Below are positions 27,001-38,555 of a stretch of DNA of 64,000 nucleotides, in pieces. The notes beneath the pieces are model-generated. The model was not told the origin of the DNA. It made no database searches and was given only the letters and a program-made list of their open reading frames with translations. The number at the start of each line of letters is the position of its first letter. Positions within the stretch are counted from its first letter, which is position 1. Made by a program: the position numbers and the translations under genes. The stretch is from Streptomyces mobaraensis NBRC 13819 = DSM 40847. GTDB lineage: Bacteria > Actinomycetota > Actinomycetes > Streptomycetales > Streptomycetaceae. Location: contig NZ_CP072827.1 in assembly GCF_017916255.1 (NCBI RefSeq), positions 6,907,501 through 6,971,500 of the forward strand, in the 5' to 3' direction.

Positions 27001-28841
27001 CCCCGCGCCCCGCCGGTGGCGATCAGCGCCCCGAGCAGCGACCCGCCCAGGGACAGCCGGGCGGAGGCGGCGCTGACCTCGCGGGCCGGTTCCAGCGCCG
27101 CCAGGGTCCGCCAGACCAGCGCGGTCCCGGGCCCGCAGACGAGGTCGGCGGACCAGCACGGCCCGCCCGGGGCGCCGGCGCGCGGCGGCACGGTGACGGT
27201 CACGTCGGCGGCGGCCGCGTCCTCGTCCCGGCAGGCGTCGCCCCGGGCGACGAGCAGCACCACCTCCCCGTCGCGCTGGAGCCGCCGCACCTCCTCGCAC
27301 AACGGGACCCTGGCGGGGACCGTGCGGTGGGCGCGCGGCAGCAGTTCGGCGGCGCTGACGTGTTCGGTGAGCAGGACCCGGCGGGTGGGGCCGCGGGCGA
27401 CGGCGAGGAGGGCGTCGGCCAGCGGGTCCAGCGCGCAGCCGACCAGGACCCGGCCCGCCCGCGTCCCGTCCGGGCCCCACAGGTCCAGGGCCAGGCCCCC
27501 GGCTGCGTCCGGGCGTCCCGCCGGGGCGTCCCGGGCGCGTACCAGCCGCCAGTCGCCGGCCGCCCAGGGGCCGGGCCCGCACAGCTCGGCCACCGCGAAC
27601 CGGGCCAGGACGCGGTGGGCGGCGCTCCACAGAGCCGCCTCGTCGAGTTCCCCGGTGGCGACCGCCGACAGCAGGCGGGGCCGTGGGGCGCACAGCACCG
27701 GCGCGTCGAACAGGACCGTCGTGACCCGGTCGAGCCGGCGCAGCGCGCCCGGGTCCAGGGGCAGCGCTCCCGCCCGGGCCAGGTCACGGCCCAGCCGGGC
27801 GGCGAACGCCTCGCGGCCGGCCTCGGCGGCCTTGGGCGCGGTGGACACGACGGTCCGGGCGGCCCGCTCCGGGTCGCGGGTCCAGGCGAGCAGCCCGCCC
27901 GCGCCGAGCAGGGCGGTCAGCGCCGTGCGCCGGCCGCAGGACTCGACCGGGCCCTCCGGCAGCGGCACCGGCCGGCCGGTCCGCTCGGGCGCCCGCCGGG
28001 GCAGGTCACCGCCGTCGCCCACCAGTTCGGGCTCCCGCAGTGCCCAGACGTCCTGCCGGGCCCGGATCTCGGCGAGCCGCCAGACCCGGTGCACCAGGTC
28101 CAGGCCCAGCGGGCCGACCCCGCGGGTCAGCGCGTGCGCCGCGGCGTTGGAGGCGGCGAGCAGGACGTCGGCGTGCTCGCGGCCGAGCCGGTCCTCCAGG
28201 AGGCGGCGCAGCCGTGGCTGGGTCTCGGCCAGCACCACGGGCAGCCGCAGGGCGGGCGGCAGGGCCGGGAGCGGCGACAGCCGGCGGGCGGTCGCGCACA
28301 CCAGCCCCACGCAGTCGGCGGCGAGCGCCACCTTCGTCAGCGTCGCGGGCACCGTGTCGAACGGAGGACGGGGACGGTCGGCGTCGAACGCCCCGGCGGC
28401 GAGGTGCTCCTCCTCCAGCCCCTCCACCAGCTCCAGCACATCCGCCGGGTCGAGGCGGTCCTCGTCGGCGTCGATCACCAGGTGCCCCAGGACGGCGTTG
28501 ACCTCGGCCCAGTTCACCCCCTCCAGGCGCTGCAGCGCCTCGCACAGGGTGGCGGCGAGCCGGTCGTGCCGCTCCCCGCGGCCCAGGCCCCGTACCTCCA
28601 GGTGGATACGGCCGCCGCCGGTCCACATCCGGCGCCGGGTGCGGTCCCGGCCGCCCTCCGCGAGCGCGGCGCCGGCTTCCGTGAGACCGGCGGCCACGGC
28701 GGTGGTCAGCGAGGAGAGCGCTTCACCGGCCGTCCGCCGCCCCCAGTCGAGGGCGCCCGCCGCGGTGTCCCATGCCCGTACCGGGCCCGCCCGCAGCGCC
28801 GTGCCGACGAGGGCGGGCACCAGCGCGCTCCACGACCCCAC
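23838..28841 (-). CDS. Very large P-type cation-transporting ATPase, CtpI/CtpH-like
   Basis: 1667 residues from a GTG at 28841, which has AGGAGG five bases upstream. All P-type marks are present: LTGESAPVP near residue 835, AVPEGLPL in helix M4 near 949, the phosphorylated Asp in CFDKTGTLTRG near 991, and GDGINDAAAIR near 1381. PEGLP in M4 is as in the P2/heavy class seen in mycobacterial CtpI and CtpH, which are also about 1550 to 1630 residues with a long N-terminal half. That N-terminal region (residues 60 to 550) has helical, HMA-like segments (VNWAEVNAVLGHLVIDADED). Residues about 1147 to 1260, in the nucleotide-binding domain, are a Gly/Ala/Arg-rich insert. The ion is unknown. Divergent from the His-rich gene. 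Confidence 0.9.
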   Translation of the reverse strand: MGSWSALVPALVGTALRAGPVRAWDTAAGALDWGRRTAGEALSSLTTAVAAGLTEAGAALAEGGRDRTRRRMWTGGGRIHLEVRGLGRGERHDRLAATLCEALQRLEGVNWAEVNAVLGHLVIDADEDRLDPADVLELVEGLEEEHLAAGAFDADRPRPPFDTVPATLTKVALAADCVGLVCATARRLSPLPALPPALRLPVVLAETQPRLRRLLEDRLGREHADVLLAASNAAAHALTRGVGPLGLDLVHRVWRLAEIRARQDVWALREPELVGDGGDLPRRAPERTGRPVPLPEGPVESCGRRTALTALLGAGGLLAWTRDPERAARTVVSTAPKAAEAGREAFAARLGRDLARAGALPLDPGALRRLDRVTTVLFDAPVLCAPRPRLLSAVATGELDEAALWSAAHRVLARFAVAELCGPGPWAAGDWRLVRARDAPAGRPDAAGGLALDLWGPDGTRAGRVLVGCALDPLADALLAVARGPTRRVLLTEHVSAAELLPRAHRTVPARVPLCEEVRRLQRDGEVVLLVARGDACRDEDAAAADVTVTVPPRAGAPGGPCWSADLVCGPGTALVWRTLAALEPAREVSAASARLSLGGSLLGALIATGGARGGRTGLATSPVHGAALLAMAGGVLAARRVAGRPLPPGRVRGTWHALGAWETLSMLRASDGLDRPAPPRPARRPVPLTAAARGPGRLLGAVREELRDPLTPVLTLGAAASVAVGSTVDSALVGGVMTGNALISGVQRLRAERALSGLLLAERPTAHRLSWSPGPSGAAPDALLRSMAAAPVRTVPADELRAGDVVALGPTDVVPADARLLAADRLELDESPLTGESAPVPKDTRATPGADLADRSCMVYQGCTVLAGSGYAVVTATGAQTEAGRAADLVGEATAAPGIEAHLAALTRAALPAVGVGGGAVTLLGLVRGVPLRQAVASGVAIAVAAVPEGLPLVATVAQSAAARRLSRHGVLTRSARALEALGRVDTVCFDKTGTLTRGRLSVTRVALPGQDPPPLDNPAARRLLRTAARACPPPVPDRPPPHATDRAVLDAATAHGTPDAAWRLTAELPFETARGYSASLGTDDGTPLLVVKGAPETVLARCATVTTGDGTTAPLDAERLRAAQESVQELARDGLRVLAVAEARPAGAGDGRGPSAGRGRGDGARLAGTAVPGGGRSADAAGVGSRHAATAGAEGGAQLATPRCAETRPTVMARGQASRAAAGPGGGAGRAGTDPDGDDARTAATGPGDAAEPGGADGGGAEPELTELVRDLTLLGFLALADTPRPGAAEAVRRLTEAGTRVVMITGDHPATAAAVARELGVPAGEVVTGPQLDTLPEPARTARVAGATVFARVSPEQKAGIVHALRSAGRVVAMAGDGINDAAAIRLADVGIGLSAHGSTSARAAADLVLAEPDPRRIVAALLEGRALWRSVRDAVAVLVGGNAGEVAFTVLGTALSGRAPLGTRQFLLVNLLTDMLPALAIAVARTGAAEDDDLAAGPVPAPLGRELARALAVRGTATALGAAAAWQCGRATGRAGRASTMGLAALVLTQLGQTLTTDWRSPLVLTTAGLSALALVGVVQTPGVSHFFGCCPLGPVAWGTVLGTSAAATFAAALAPRLLGEDGDGDRATGTPPPPPTDDHPPHPGRPSSGAAPERGARWSPVG

Positions 28842-28913
28842 CGGTACCTCCTGCACCTCGGAGTGGACTTCCGGGCCGCGCCCGTCGGCCGGGGAGGCGA
28901 GAGGCGCGCACAC

Positions 28914-28931
28914 TGAAAATGAACATAATGA
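28914..28931. promoter_or_regulatory. AT-rich divergent promoter element, partly Zur/Fur-like
   Basis: TGAAAATGAACATAATGA stands out as A/T-rich in the gap between the ATPase and the His-rich gene. Its first nine bases equal the left part of the actinobacterial Zur-type box (TGAAAATGATTTTCA form), but the right arm does not match. It also contains a CATAAT -10-like word. Metal control is inference. Confidence 0.35.
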
Positions 28932-28982
28932 GAAAAGTGCATGAATGCCGGTATTTCCGGCAGGGCCATTGGAGGGACGTCC

Positions 28983-29435
28983 GTGAGCCACCACACCAAG
29001 CACGCCCACAAGCACTCCACCCGGCAGCGGCACGCCGCGGAGCACCGCGAGTCCGCCGCCCACGAGCAGCCGCCGGACGACCGCCCCGAAGGCGGCGCGG
29101 ACGAGCGCAGGCCCACCGCGGGCGTCGTCCACCGGGACGGCGGGCGGACGGTGACCGTCACCATCCCGGTCGACACCATCGCCGGGGTCGCCGTCGAGGC
29201 CGTCAAGCTGCCGATCACCGCGGCGCAGCGGATCCTCCCGGCCAAGGGCGGGCTGCCCCTCTACCTCGGCGTGGGCGCCCTGGGCGTGGCGGGCGTCCTG
29301 GACTGGCCGGTGGCCGCAGGCATCGGCATCGGCTACGCCGTCCTCCGCAAGGGCGGCGACCTCAGGCCGCCGCCGTCGCACCGGGAGGACACCGCCCACG
29401 GCCGCCCGGCGGGCCGGGCCGTGACCGGCGGCTGA
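28983..29435 (+). CDS. His-rich small membrane protein, function unknown
   Basis: 150 residues from a GTG at 28983, which has GGAGGGA 5 bases upstream. The N-terminus is packed with His and Lys (SHHTKHAHKHSTRQRH), then a charged linker, then strands (TVTVTIPVDTIAGVAVEAVKLP), and one or two hydrophobic segments (LYLGVGALGVAGVLDWPVAAGIGIGYAVL). A metal-binding tail attached to a membrane anchor is suggested. It shares a 141-bp divergent promoter region with the P-type ATPase, so it may hand over or sense the transported ion. Confidence 0.75.
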   Translation: MSHHTKHAHKHSTRQRHAAEHRESAAHEQPPDDRPEGGADERRPTAGVVHRDGGRTVTVTIPVDTIAGVAVEAVKLPITAAQRILPAKGGLPLYLGVGALGVAGVLDWPVAAGIGIGYAVLRKGGDLRPPPSHREDTAHGRPAGRAVTGG

Positions 29436-29503
29436 CCGGCATGCGGTGTGGCGGCCCGGGTACTCGGGTGGTCCACGCACAGCGCCGCGGAAGGGACAGC
29501 AGC

Positions 29504-29647
29504 ATGAGCGACACCACACCGTCGCAGGCCGAGGGGGAACGGGACGACGAGCCCCCGGAGCGGGTGCATCCCGACACGCCGCACACCACGCCGTCCCAGG
29601 CGGAGGGCGAACGGGATGACGACGACGAGGAACCCCGGAACGGCTGA
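29504..29647 (+). CDS. 47-residue acidic protein with an internal duplication
   Basis: The ATG at 29504 follows GGAAGGGA at good spacing. The protein contains TTPSQAEGERDD twice (residues 4-15 and 28-39), joined by a Pro/Glu-rich linker and ending in a run of Asp and Glu. It lies 68 bp behind the His-rich gene and may be in its operon. No family known. Composition suggests an unstructured, cation-binding peptide. Confidence 0.55.
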   Translation: MSDTTPSQAEGERDDEPPERVHPDTPHTTPSQAEGERDDDDEEPRNG

Positions 29648-29673
29648 CGGCCGGACGGCCCGAGCCGTCGGGG

Positions 29674-30396
29674 TCAGGAAGGCCGCTGCCGGCCCGCCGC
29701 GAACGCCCGGCCCCGGCGACGCCAGGCCACCAGTACCGCCGCCAGGCCGGTGATCGCGATGAACGCCACGGCGGCGACGAATGCGGGGGACCCGGGCGAC
29801 GCGGCATGGCTGCCGGCGATCACGTACGCGGTGGTGCTCGGCGCGCTGCCCAGCGCGGTCGCCAGCAGGAACGGCCCCCAGCCGACGCGCGAGACCGCCG
29901 CACAGTAGTTCGCGGCGGCGAAGGGCACTCCCGGGAAGAGGCGCACCGCCAGCATCGAGCGGAAGCCGTGGCGGCTGAGCTGCCGGTCGGCCGACCGGAG
30001 CCAGCGGGCGCGCAGCAGCGGGCGCAGCGCGCGCTGTCCGAGCAGCCGGGCGAGGCCGAACGAGGCCGCCGAGCCGAGGACCGTCCCCAGCAGCGCCGCC
30101 ACCGCGCCGGCCTGGGTGCCGAAGAGGGTGCCGGCCGCGACGCTCAGCACCGGCCGGGGGACGAACGCCGCCGTGCACAGCCCGTACGCACCCGCGAAGA
30201 GGACGAACGCGAGACCGTACGGCATCCCCGCCGGGAGGCCCTCGCTCAACAGCCGTTCGGGATGGCAGGCCAGGACGGTGGCCACCGCGCCGGCGACGAT
30301 CAGCACCAGCAGGGTCAGCCGGGACCAGGGGGAGGCGAGGGCGCGCACGAGGCGCCGCTCGGCGGGGCCGGGGGCAGGCGCGGCGGATTCGTGCAC
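29674..30396 (-). CDS. TVP38/TMEM64-family (DedA-superfamily) membrane protein
   Basis: 240 residues from a GTG at 30396. About five hydrophobic helices flank the SNARE-associated (VTT) domain: FVPRPVLSVAAGTLFGTQAGAVAALLG, then RLFPGVPFAAANYCAAVSRVGW and ALGSAPSTTAYVIAGSHA. Members of this superfamily act as lipid scramblases or in membrane homeostasis. The start lacks a ribosome-binding site and is a guess; the frame stays open far upstream but only with basic, disordered sequence. Confidence 0.82.
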   Translation of the reverse strand: MHESAAPAPGPAERRLVRALASPWSRLTLLVLIVAGAVATVLACHPERLLSEGLPAGMPYGLAFVLFAGAYGLCTAAFVPRPVLSVAAGTLFGTQAGAVAALLGTVLGSAASFGLARLLGQRALRPLLRARWLRSADRQLSRHGFRSMLAVRLFPGVPFAAANYCAAVSRVGWGPFLLATALGSAPSTTAYVIAGSHAASPGSPAFVAAVAFIAITGLAAVLVAWRRRGRAFAAGRQRPS

Positions 30397-30730
30397 CGAA
30401 GGAGCGTAACCGACACGGCGGCACGCGCGGTGTGATCGGCGGATGAAGTGAGGGGCGCGTCGGGGCACACAACGACCGACACGGCCGGCGGGGCCGGGCG
30501 GGAAGGGGCGGGGGAGACGGAGCGCCGGAGGGCCGCTGGGCAGGCTGTCGCCGGATGCTTCAGGTGCCGGCGGGTCGTGGGGTCGGACGGCCGCGTTGGT
30601 GGGACGCGAGGTGATCGCTGGGACGCGAGGTGATCGGGTGTCGGCGAGGATCTCGGGCACTGCGGGCGGGGCGTCGCCGGGCGACTCAGGCGTCAGCGGG
30701 CCCCCGGGGCGTCACGCGCCGGAGGCGGTT
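30397..30730. other. 334-bp gap without a gene, holding an 18-bp direct repeat
   Basis: Between the TVP38 start and the end of pobA. TGGGACGCGAGGTGATCG occurs twice with one base between (30600-30617 and 30619-30636). No coding signal or strong terminator was seen. Confidence 0.6.
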
Positions 30731-31933
30731 TCAGGCGCCCCCGCGAGCCGTAACCCGGCCGCGCGCCCGGCCCGTGTAGTGCTCGGCGAAGTCCGTCGCC
30801 GCGGCACGGGAGGTGACCAGGTGTCGCAGGCGGGCCCGGCGCAGTCGTGCCTCCATCGCGTCCTCGCCCGGATGCGGGTGGAACAGCCGGGTCAGCCATG
30901 CCGAGAACTCCTGGGCCTGCCAGACGTGCGCCAGGCAGGTCCGCGTGTACGCGTCCAGCGGCTCGCGGTCGCCCCGGCCGTACCAGGCGGCCAGCGCCCG
31001 GGCGAGTACGACGGCGTCCGCCACCGCCAGGTTGAGGCCCTTGGCGGCGGTCGGCGGGACGATGTGGGCGGCGTCGCCGGCGAGGAACAGCCGACCGTAC
31101 TGCATCGGTTCGACGACGAAGCCGCGCATGGACGTGATCCCGTGCCGGCTGAGCGGCCCCTCGTGCAGCGGCTCGCCGGCCGGGCACAGCCGGGTGCGCA
31201 GCTCGGCCCGGATGCGGTCGTCCGGCCATCGGGCCAGGTCCTCGTCGGGCGCCACCTGGAGGTAGAGCCGGCTGACCGTGGGGGAGCGCATGCTGTGCAG
31301 GGCGAAGCCGCGGTCGTGGACGGCGTAGATCAGCTCCTCGCCGGCCGGCGGCGCGGCGGAGAGCACGCCCAGCCACGCGAACGGGTACGTCCGCTCGTAC
31401 TGGACCGGCCGGCCGGCGGGCAGGCCGCGGCGGGTCACGCCGTGGAAGCCGTCGCAGCCGGCGACGAAGTCGGCGCGGACGACGGTGGGTTCGCCGTCGA
31501 GGGTGCACCGCAGGGTGGCGGCGACCCCGGTGAGGTCGCCCAGCGCGATGTCGTCCACGCCGAAGTACGGGGGCTCGCCCGCCTCCGTACGGGCGCGGAT
31601 GAGGTCCTTCACCACCTCCTGCTGCCCGTACATCGTCACCGTCCGGCCGCACAGCTCCGCGGTGGACAGCCGGTGCCGCTCCGCGTCGAAGCGGAGCTCG
31701 AACCCCTCGTGCACCTGGCCCTCGCGGTCCATGCGCCCGCCCACCCCGCTGTCGCGCAGCAGGTCCGCCGTCCCCTGTTCCAGCAGCCCGGCCCGTACCC
31801 GGCCCTCGACGTACCGCCGGTCGCGCCGCTCCAGGACGACCGAGCGGACGCCGTCGAGGTGCAGCAGGTGGGCCAGGACGAGGCCGGCCGGGCCCGCGCC
31901 GACGATCGCGACCGGGGTGCGCAGCGTGCGCAT
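30731..31933 (-). CDS. pobA: 4-hydroxybenzoate 3-monooxygenase (p-hydroxybenzoate hydroxylase)
   Basis: 400 residues, aligning end to end with the Pseudomonas enzyme. FAD motifs GAGPAG, CDGFHG and LAGDAAHIVPPTAAKGLNLA are intact. All the substrate-site residues of the Pseudomonas enzyme can be placed: Tyr201 (ELIYAVH), Ser212 and Arg214 (ALHSMRS), Tyr222 (SRLYLQV), Pro293 (IVPPT) and Tyr385 (AEHYTG). It converts 4-hydroxybenzoate to protocatechuate; the Pseudomonas enzyme also accepts 4-aminobenzoate. GGAAGGGAAC precedes the ATG. It lies 31 bp behind the aminodeoxychorismate synthase on the same strand, so a 4-aminobenzoate-derived substrate is plausible. No protocatechuate ring-cleavage genes are present, so this is not a standard degradation cluster. 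Confidence 0.92.
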   Translation of the reverse strand: MRTLRTPVAIVGAGPAGLVLAHLLHLDGVRSVVLERRDRRYVEGRVRAGLLEQGTADLLRDSGVGGRMDREGQVHEGFELRFDAERHRLSTAELCGRTVTMYGQQEVVKDLIRARTEAGEPPYFGVDDIALGDLTGVAATLRCTLDGEPTVVRADFVAGCDGFHGVTRRGLPAGRPVQYERTYPFAWLGVLSAAPPAGEELIYAVHDRGFALHSMRSPTVSRLYLQVAPDEDLARWPDDRIRAELRTRLCPAGEPLHEGPLSRHGITSMRGFVVEPMQYGRLFLAGDAAHIVPPTAAKGLNLAVADAVVLARALAAWYGRGDREPLDAYTRTCLAHVWQAQEFSAWLTRLFHPHPGEDAMEARLRRARLRHLVTSRAAATDFAEHYTGRARGRVTARGGA

Positions 31934-31964
31934 CGCGTTCCCTTCCTCTGGTCGTGATGGGGTG

Positions 31965-34088
<2,124 letters not shown>

Positions 34089-34442
34089 CGTTGTTTCCCC
34101 CGTAATTCCGGCGGGCCGCGGCATGCGCCCCCGGTGAAAGCGGCGTGCGCGGCCCGGCGCCTCGCGCTCCACGGATTCCCGCGGTATTTCCCGGCATTCG
34201 CGCCGCCCGGTTCCTCGGTGGATTCCCCGGCGGCGAACAGGAACGCGCGGGCCGCTGCCGTGCCGATGATCGCGCGTGGAAAGTGTGCAGGTTCAGCGTT
34301 CCGCGGCGCGCGGCGCGAACGGGCCGGGGCGGCGCGGCCGGCCGCCGGCCCGGGCCGCGGCCCGGACATCCCTCATGGCAGTCCCCCCGTGGGCCGCTGC
34401 TCGGGGCGGGCTCCGCACCACGCGCCCTCGGATGCTCAGCGG

Positions 34443-34458
34443 CCTGTCAAATGACAGG
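34443..34458. promoter_or_regulatory. Palindromic operator-like site
   Basis: CCTGTCA-AA-TGACAGG is a perfect 16-bp palindrome. A second, looser TGAC/GTCA pair lies 13 bp to the right. Confidence 0.6.
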
Positions 34459-34471
34459 ATGTGGGCGCCAA

Positions 34472-34484
34472 TGACCCGATGTCA
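34472..34484. promoter_or_regulatory. Second TGAC-N5-GTCA site
   Basis: TGAC-CCGAT-GTCA shares its arms with the neighbouring palindrome and may be a second binding site for the same protein. Confidence 0.4.
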
Positions 34485-34675
34485 AGGGCGTTCCGGAAGC
34501 CTTATCCGTATTTCCTTTCGAAAGCGGCCGGCCGGGAAGCTGATCGATTTCAGGGGCGCGCGACGCCGATGGCGACGGGTGCGCGTCCGGGTAAGGCGTA
34601 CGCAGTCGAACAGCCTTGACGCCGCGTGGGCGCTGCTGCTCTGCTGAAGACGGCCGGCTCGCGCGGACCGGCTTT

Positions 34676-34697
34676 TGTGGCACTTTCTGATGCCACA
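34676..34697. promoter_or_regulatory. Inverted repeat just upstream of the monooxygenase start
   Basis: TGTGGCA and TGCCACA are a perfect inverted pair with 8 bases between, ending 25 bp before the luciferase-like gene. An overlapping CTGATG-CCA-CATCAG palindrome (34687-34701) uses the same right arm. Confidence 0.55.
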
Positions 34698-34722
34698 TCA
34701 GACGAACGGGGGAGCGCCGCCG

Positions 34723-35805
34723 ATGGAGGCCGGAATCAATTTCTTCCCGGATGTACACCACCGCGACAAGGCGGCGGACCGGTATTTCGCCGAGTGCCTC
34801 GAGCTGGTGGAGCTCGCGGACGGGCTCGGCTACCACCACATACGCATCGTGGAGCACTACTTCCACCAGTACGGCGGCTACTCCCCGAACCCGATCGTGT
34901 TCCTCGCCGCCGCCGCGGCCCGCAGCCGTAACCTGAGGCTGATCACCGGCGCGGTGCTGCCGGCGTTCAACCACCCACTGAAACTCGCCGGGGAGATCGG
35001 AATGCTCGACGCCATCTCCGGGGGACGGCTGGAGGTGGGCTTCGCCCGGGCGTTCCTCCCGCACGAGTTCCAGCGGTTCGGGGTGGACATGGACACCAGC
35101 CGGGCCCGGTTCGACGAGGGCGTGGACGCGGTGCGGCGGCTGCTGACCGAGGAGGACGCGGCCTTCGACGGCCGCTTCCACTCCTTCCCGTCCACCACCT
35201 CCCTCCCCAGGCCGACACAGCGACCGCACCCGCCGCTCTGGGTGGCCGCCCTCTCCAGCGAACAGAGCTTCCGGCGGGCCGGCGAACTCGGCTGCGGCGT
35301 CATGGCCAACCCGCTGGCCGCCGACACTCTGCGGACGTACCTGGAGATCTACCGCACGGCCTGGCAGGCGGCCGGACACCCGGGACGCGGGCGGGTGATG
35401 CTCGCCTTCCACATGCACTGCGCCCCCGACCGGCGGACCGCCGAGGCCCGCGCCGAGGAGCCGGTCAACGCCTATCTGCGCAGCCTGGCCGCCGCCGCCT
35501 CGGACTGGACCAGCGGGGCGTCGAGCGCCGACTACCCCGGCTACCGGCAGATGATCGAGAAGTTGGCGGCCGACGACTTCCACTCCGTACGCGCCCGCTC
35601 GGCGGCCCTCGTCGGCACGCCGGACGACGTCGTGGACCGGCTGTGGGAGGTCCACGACCGCTGCGGTGGCTTCGAAGTGGCCAGTCTCCAGGTCAACTTC
35701 TCCACCCTGGACCCGGTCCTGGCCGCGGAGTCGGTCGCCCTGTTCGGCGAGCGGGCGCTGCCCCGGCTCCGGGCGGAGCGCGGGCCCGGCCCGCGGGCGG
35801 CGTGA
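34723..35805 (+). CDS. Luciferase-like (LLM class) flavin-dependent monooxygenase
   Basis: 360 residues. Family marks: IRIVEHYFHQYGGYSPNP, LITGAVLPAFNHPLKLAGEIGMLDAISGGRLEVGFARAF in two steps, and RPHPPLWVAALSS. These FMNH2-dependent TIM barrels, common in natural-product clusters, oxidise or N/C-hydroxylate small molecules with reduced flavin from a separate reductase. The ATG at 34723 follows GGGGGAG by 8 bases. First gene of a coupled three-gene operon; its TGA overlaps the methyltransferase ATG (TGATG). Confidence 0.9.
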   Translation: MEAGINFFPDVHHRDKAADRYFAECLELVELADGLGYHHIRIVEHYFHQYGGYSPNPIVFLAAAAARSRNLRLITGAVLPAFNHPLKLAGEIGMLDAISGGRLEVGFARAFLPHEFQRFGVDMDTSRARFDEGVDAVRRLLTEEDAAFDGRFHSFPSTTSLPRPTQRPHPPLWVAALSSEQSFRRAGELGCGVMANPLAADTLRTYLEIYRTAWQAAGHPGRGRVMLAFHMHCAPDRRTAEARAEEPVNAYLRSLAAAASDWTSGASSADYPGYRQMIEKLAADDFHSVRARSAALVGTPDDVVDRLWEVHDRCGGFEVASLQVNFSTLDPVLAAESVALFGERALPRLRAERGPGPRAA

Positions 35806-36592
35806 TGGCGGAGCACCCCGCACCGCGTGCGTCCCTGGACGGACCTGCCCCCGCCTCCCCGGTCACCGACTACCGGAACTCGCTGCGCCGCAGCCGCGAA
35901 AGCCGCGACCGCCGTGACCGGCCGGCGGAGTTCCGGCTCGCGGGCCGCGACTGGACGCTGCTCGACGACGTCTTCCCGCCGGTCTACTCACCGTCCACCG
36001 GCACGTTCCTCGACCTCCTCACCCGCCTCGGCCCCCGGGGCTTCCCGCGCGGCGGCACGGTGCTGGAGGTCGGCTGCGGCGCCGGCGTGATCGCCGTCAG
36101 CGCCGCCCTCGCCGGCTGCGCGCACGTGGTCGCGACGGACGTCAACCCGCACGCCGTACGCAACACCGCGCTCAACGCGGCCCGGCACGGGGTGGCGGCC
36201 CGGCTGCGGTGCCGGGAGAGCGACATGTTCGCCGCGCTGGCCCCGGACGAGACCTTCGACCTCGTCTTCTGGCACGCCAACTTCGTCCTCGCCCCCGAAG
36301 ACCCCGAGGACCTGCCCCCGCTGAGCCTCCACGACCTCGCCTACGTCGATCCTGGCTACCGGGCCCACCGGGCGTTCCTGCGGGAGGCCCCGGACCGGGT
36401 GCGCCCCGGCGGCGCCGCGCTCCTGGGGTTCGGCAGCCGGGGCGACGCGGAGGCGCTGCGCCGGCTCGCCGACGCGGCGGGCGTCACGCTGACGGCCGTG
36501 GCCGCGCGGGAGGTACGGGAGCGGGACGACGTGGTGGAGTACCGGCTGCTGAGGCTGGACCGGGGCGGCCCGGCGGCGGGAGGAGCGGCCGG

Positions 36593-36596
<4 letters not shown>
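35805..36596 (+). CDS. SAM-dependent methyltransferase of the aromatic cluster
   Basis: 263 residues. The class I fold is clear: SAM motif VLEVGCGAGVIAVSAAL, acidic loop VVATDVNPHAVRNTALNAARHG, and motif III CRESDMFAAL. Motif IV, usually NPPY/F in amino-methylating PrmC/HemK relatives, reads FWHANF. It is therefore probably a small-molecule O- or N-methyltransferase that grew out of that family. Translationally coupled on both sides (TGATG before, GTGA after). Confidence 0.85.
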
Positions 36597-38095
<1,499 letters not shown>

Positions 38096-38555
38096 ACACG
38101 GGCGGATGCGGCGCGCCGTGGGTTCGAACGGGCGGCAGGCGGCCCGTACCGCGGCCTCGGGGCCGTGCCCGGGGACGGGCGCGGAACGGCCCGTCGTGAA
38201 CGCCCCGTCAGGTGTCCGATCGTCGGCGCCCGCCGTGCGCCCCACCCCGGCGAAAACCATTCGACGCCTCCCACGGCGTGAGCGAGCATCAGAAGCATGT
38301 TCCGGCCCGCCCCTCGCGTGAAGACGCCCGCTCCCGCGGGCGCGCTCGGGGCCGGCCTGTCCGGTGACCCGGCCCCCGCGTCCATGCCCTCCGGCATGCC
38401 CGTGCCTCCCGGCGCGCCCGTCGGCGCGCCCACGCGGACGCGACGCTGACCCTTCCCGGATCGTCCCCGGCGGCCCCGTACGGGGAGGGTCGGCCAGGCC
38501 GCGGGGCCCACGACGATCCAGTCCGGCACAGCACCGGAGAACCGGAGTCCGCAGC
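38096..38555. other. 460-bp intergenic region
   Basis: Between the exporter and the EF-Tu paralogue. Nothing with coding character was seen on either strand. No clear terminator stem stood out; the promoter of the EF-Tu-like gene must lie here. Confidence 0.5.

Larger units (their letters stand above)
34089..34722. other. 634-bp divergent control region of the aromatic cluster
   Basis: No gene is seen. The right half (34440 onward) is visibly less GC-rich than its surroundings and holds three inverted repeats listed separately. A stretch around 34500 (GCCTTATCCGTATTTCC) is the most A/T-rich part and a likely promoter zone. Confidence 0.6.

Noticed and set aside
23901..28944. Forward-strand frames of about 1670 and 890 residues opposite the ATPase
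   Set aside because: Composition is Gly/Gln/Arg- or Ser/Arg-rich and follows the ATPase codons; no motif, no ribosome-binding site.
28941..29807. Extension of the P-type ATPase frame to 29807 (1989 residues)
   Set aside because: The upstream part runs antisense through the His-rich gene and is low complexity; the GTG at 28841 has a perfect AGGAGG.
30731..31933. Part of a protocatechuate degradation cluster
   Set aside because: No ring-cleavage dioxygenase, PcaR or PobR gene is present; the neighbours are an ADC synthase and an exporter operon.
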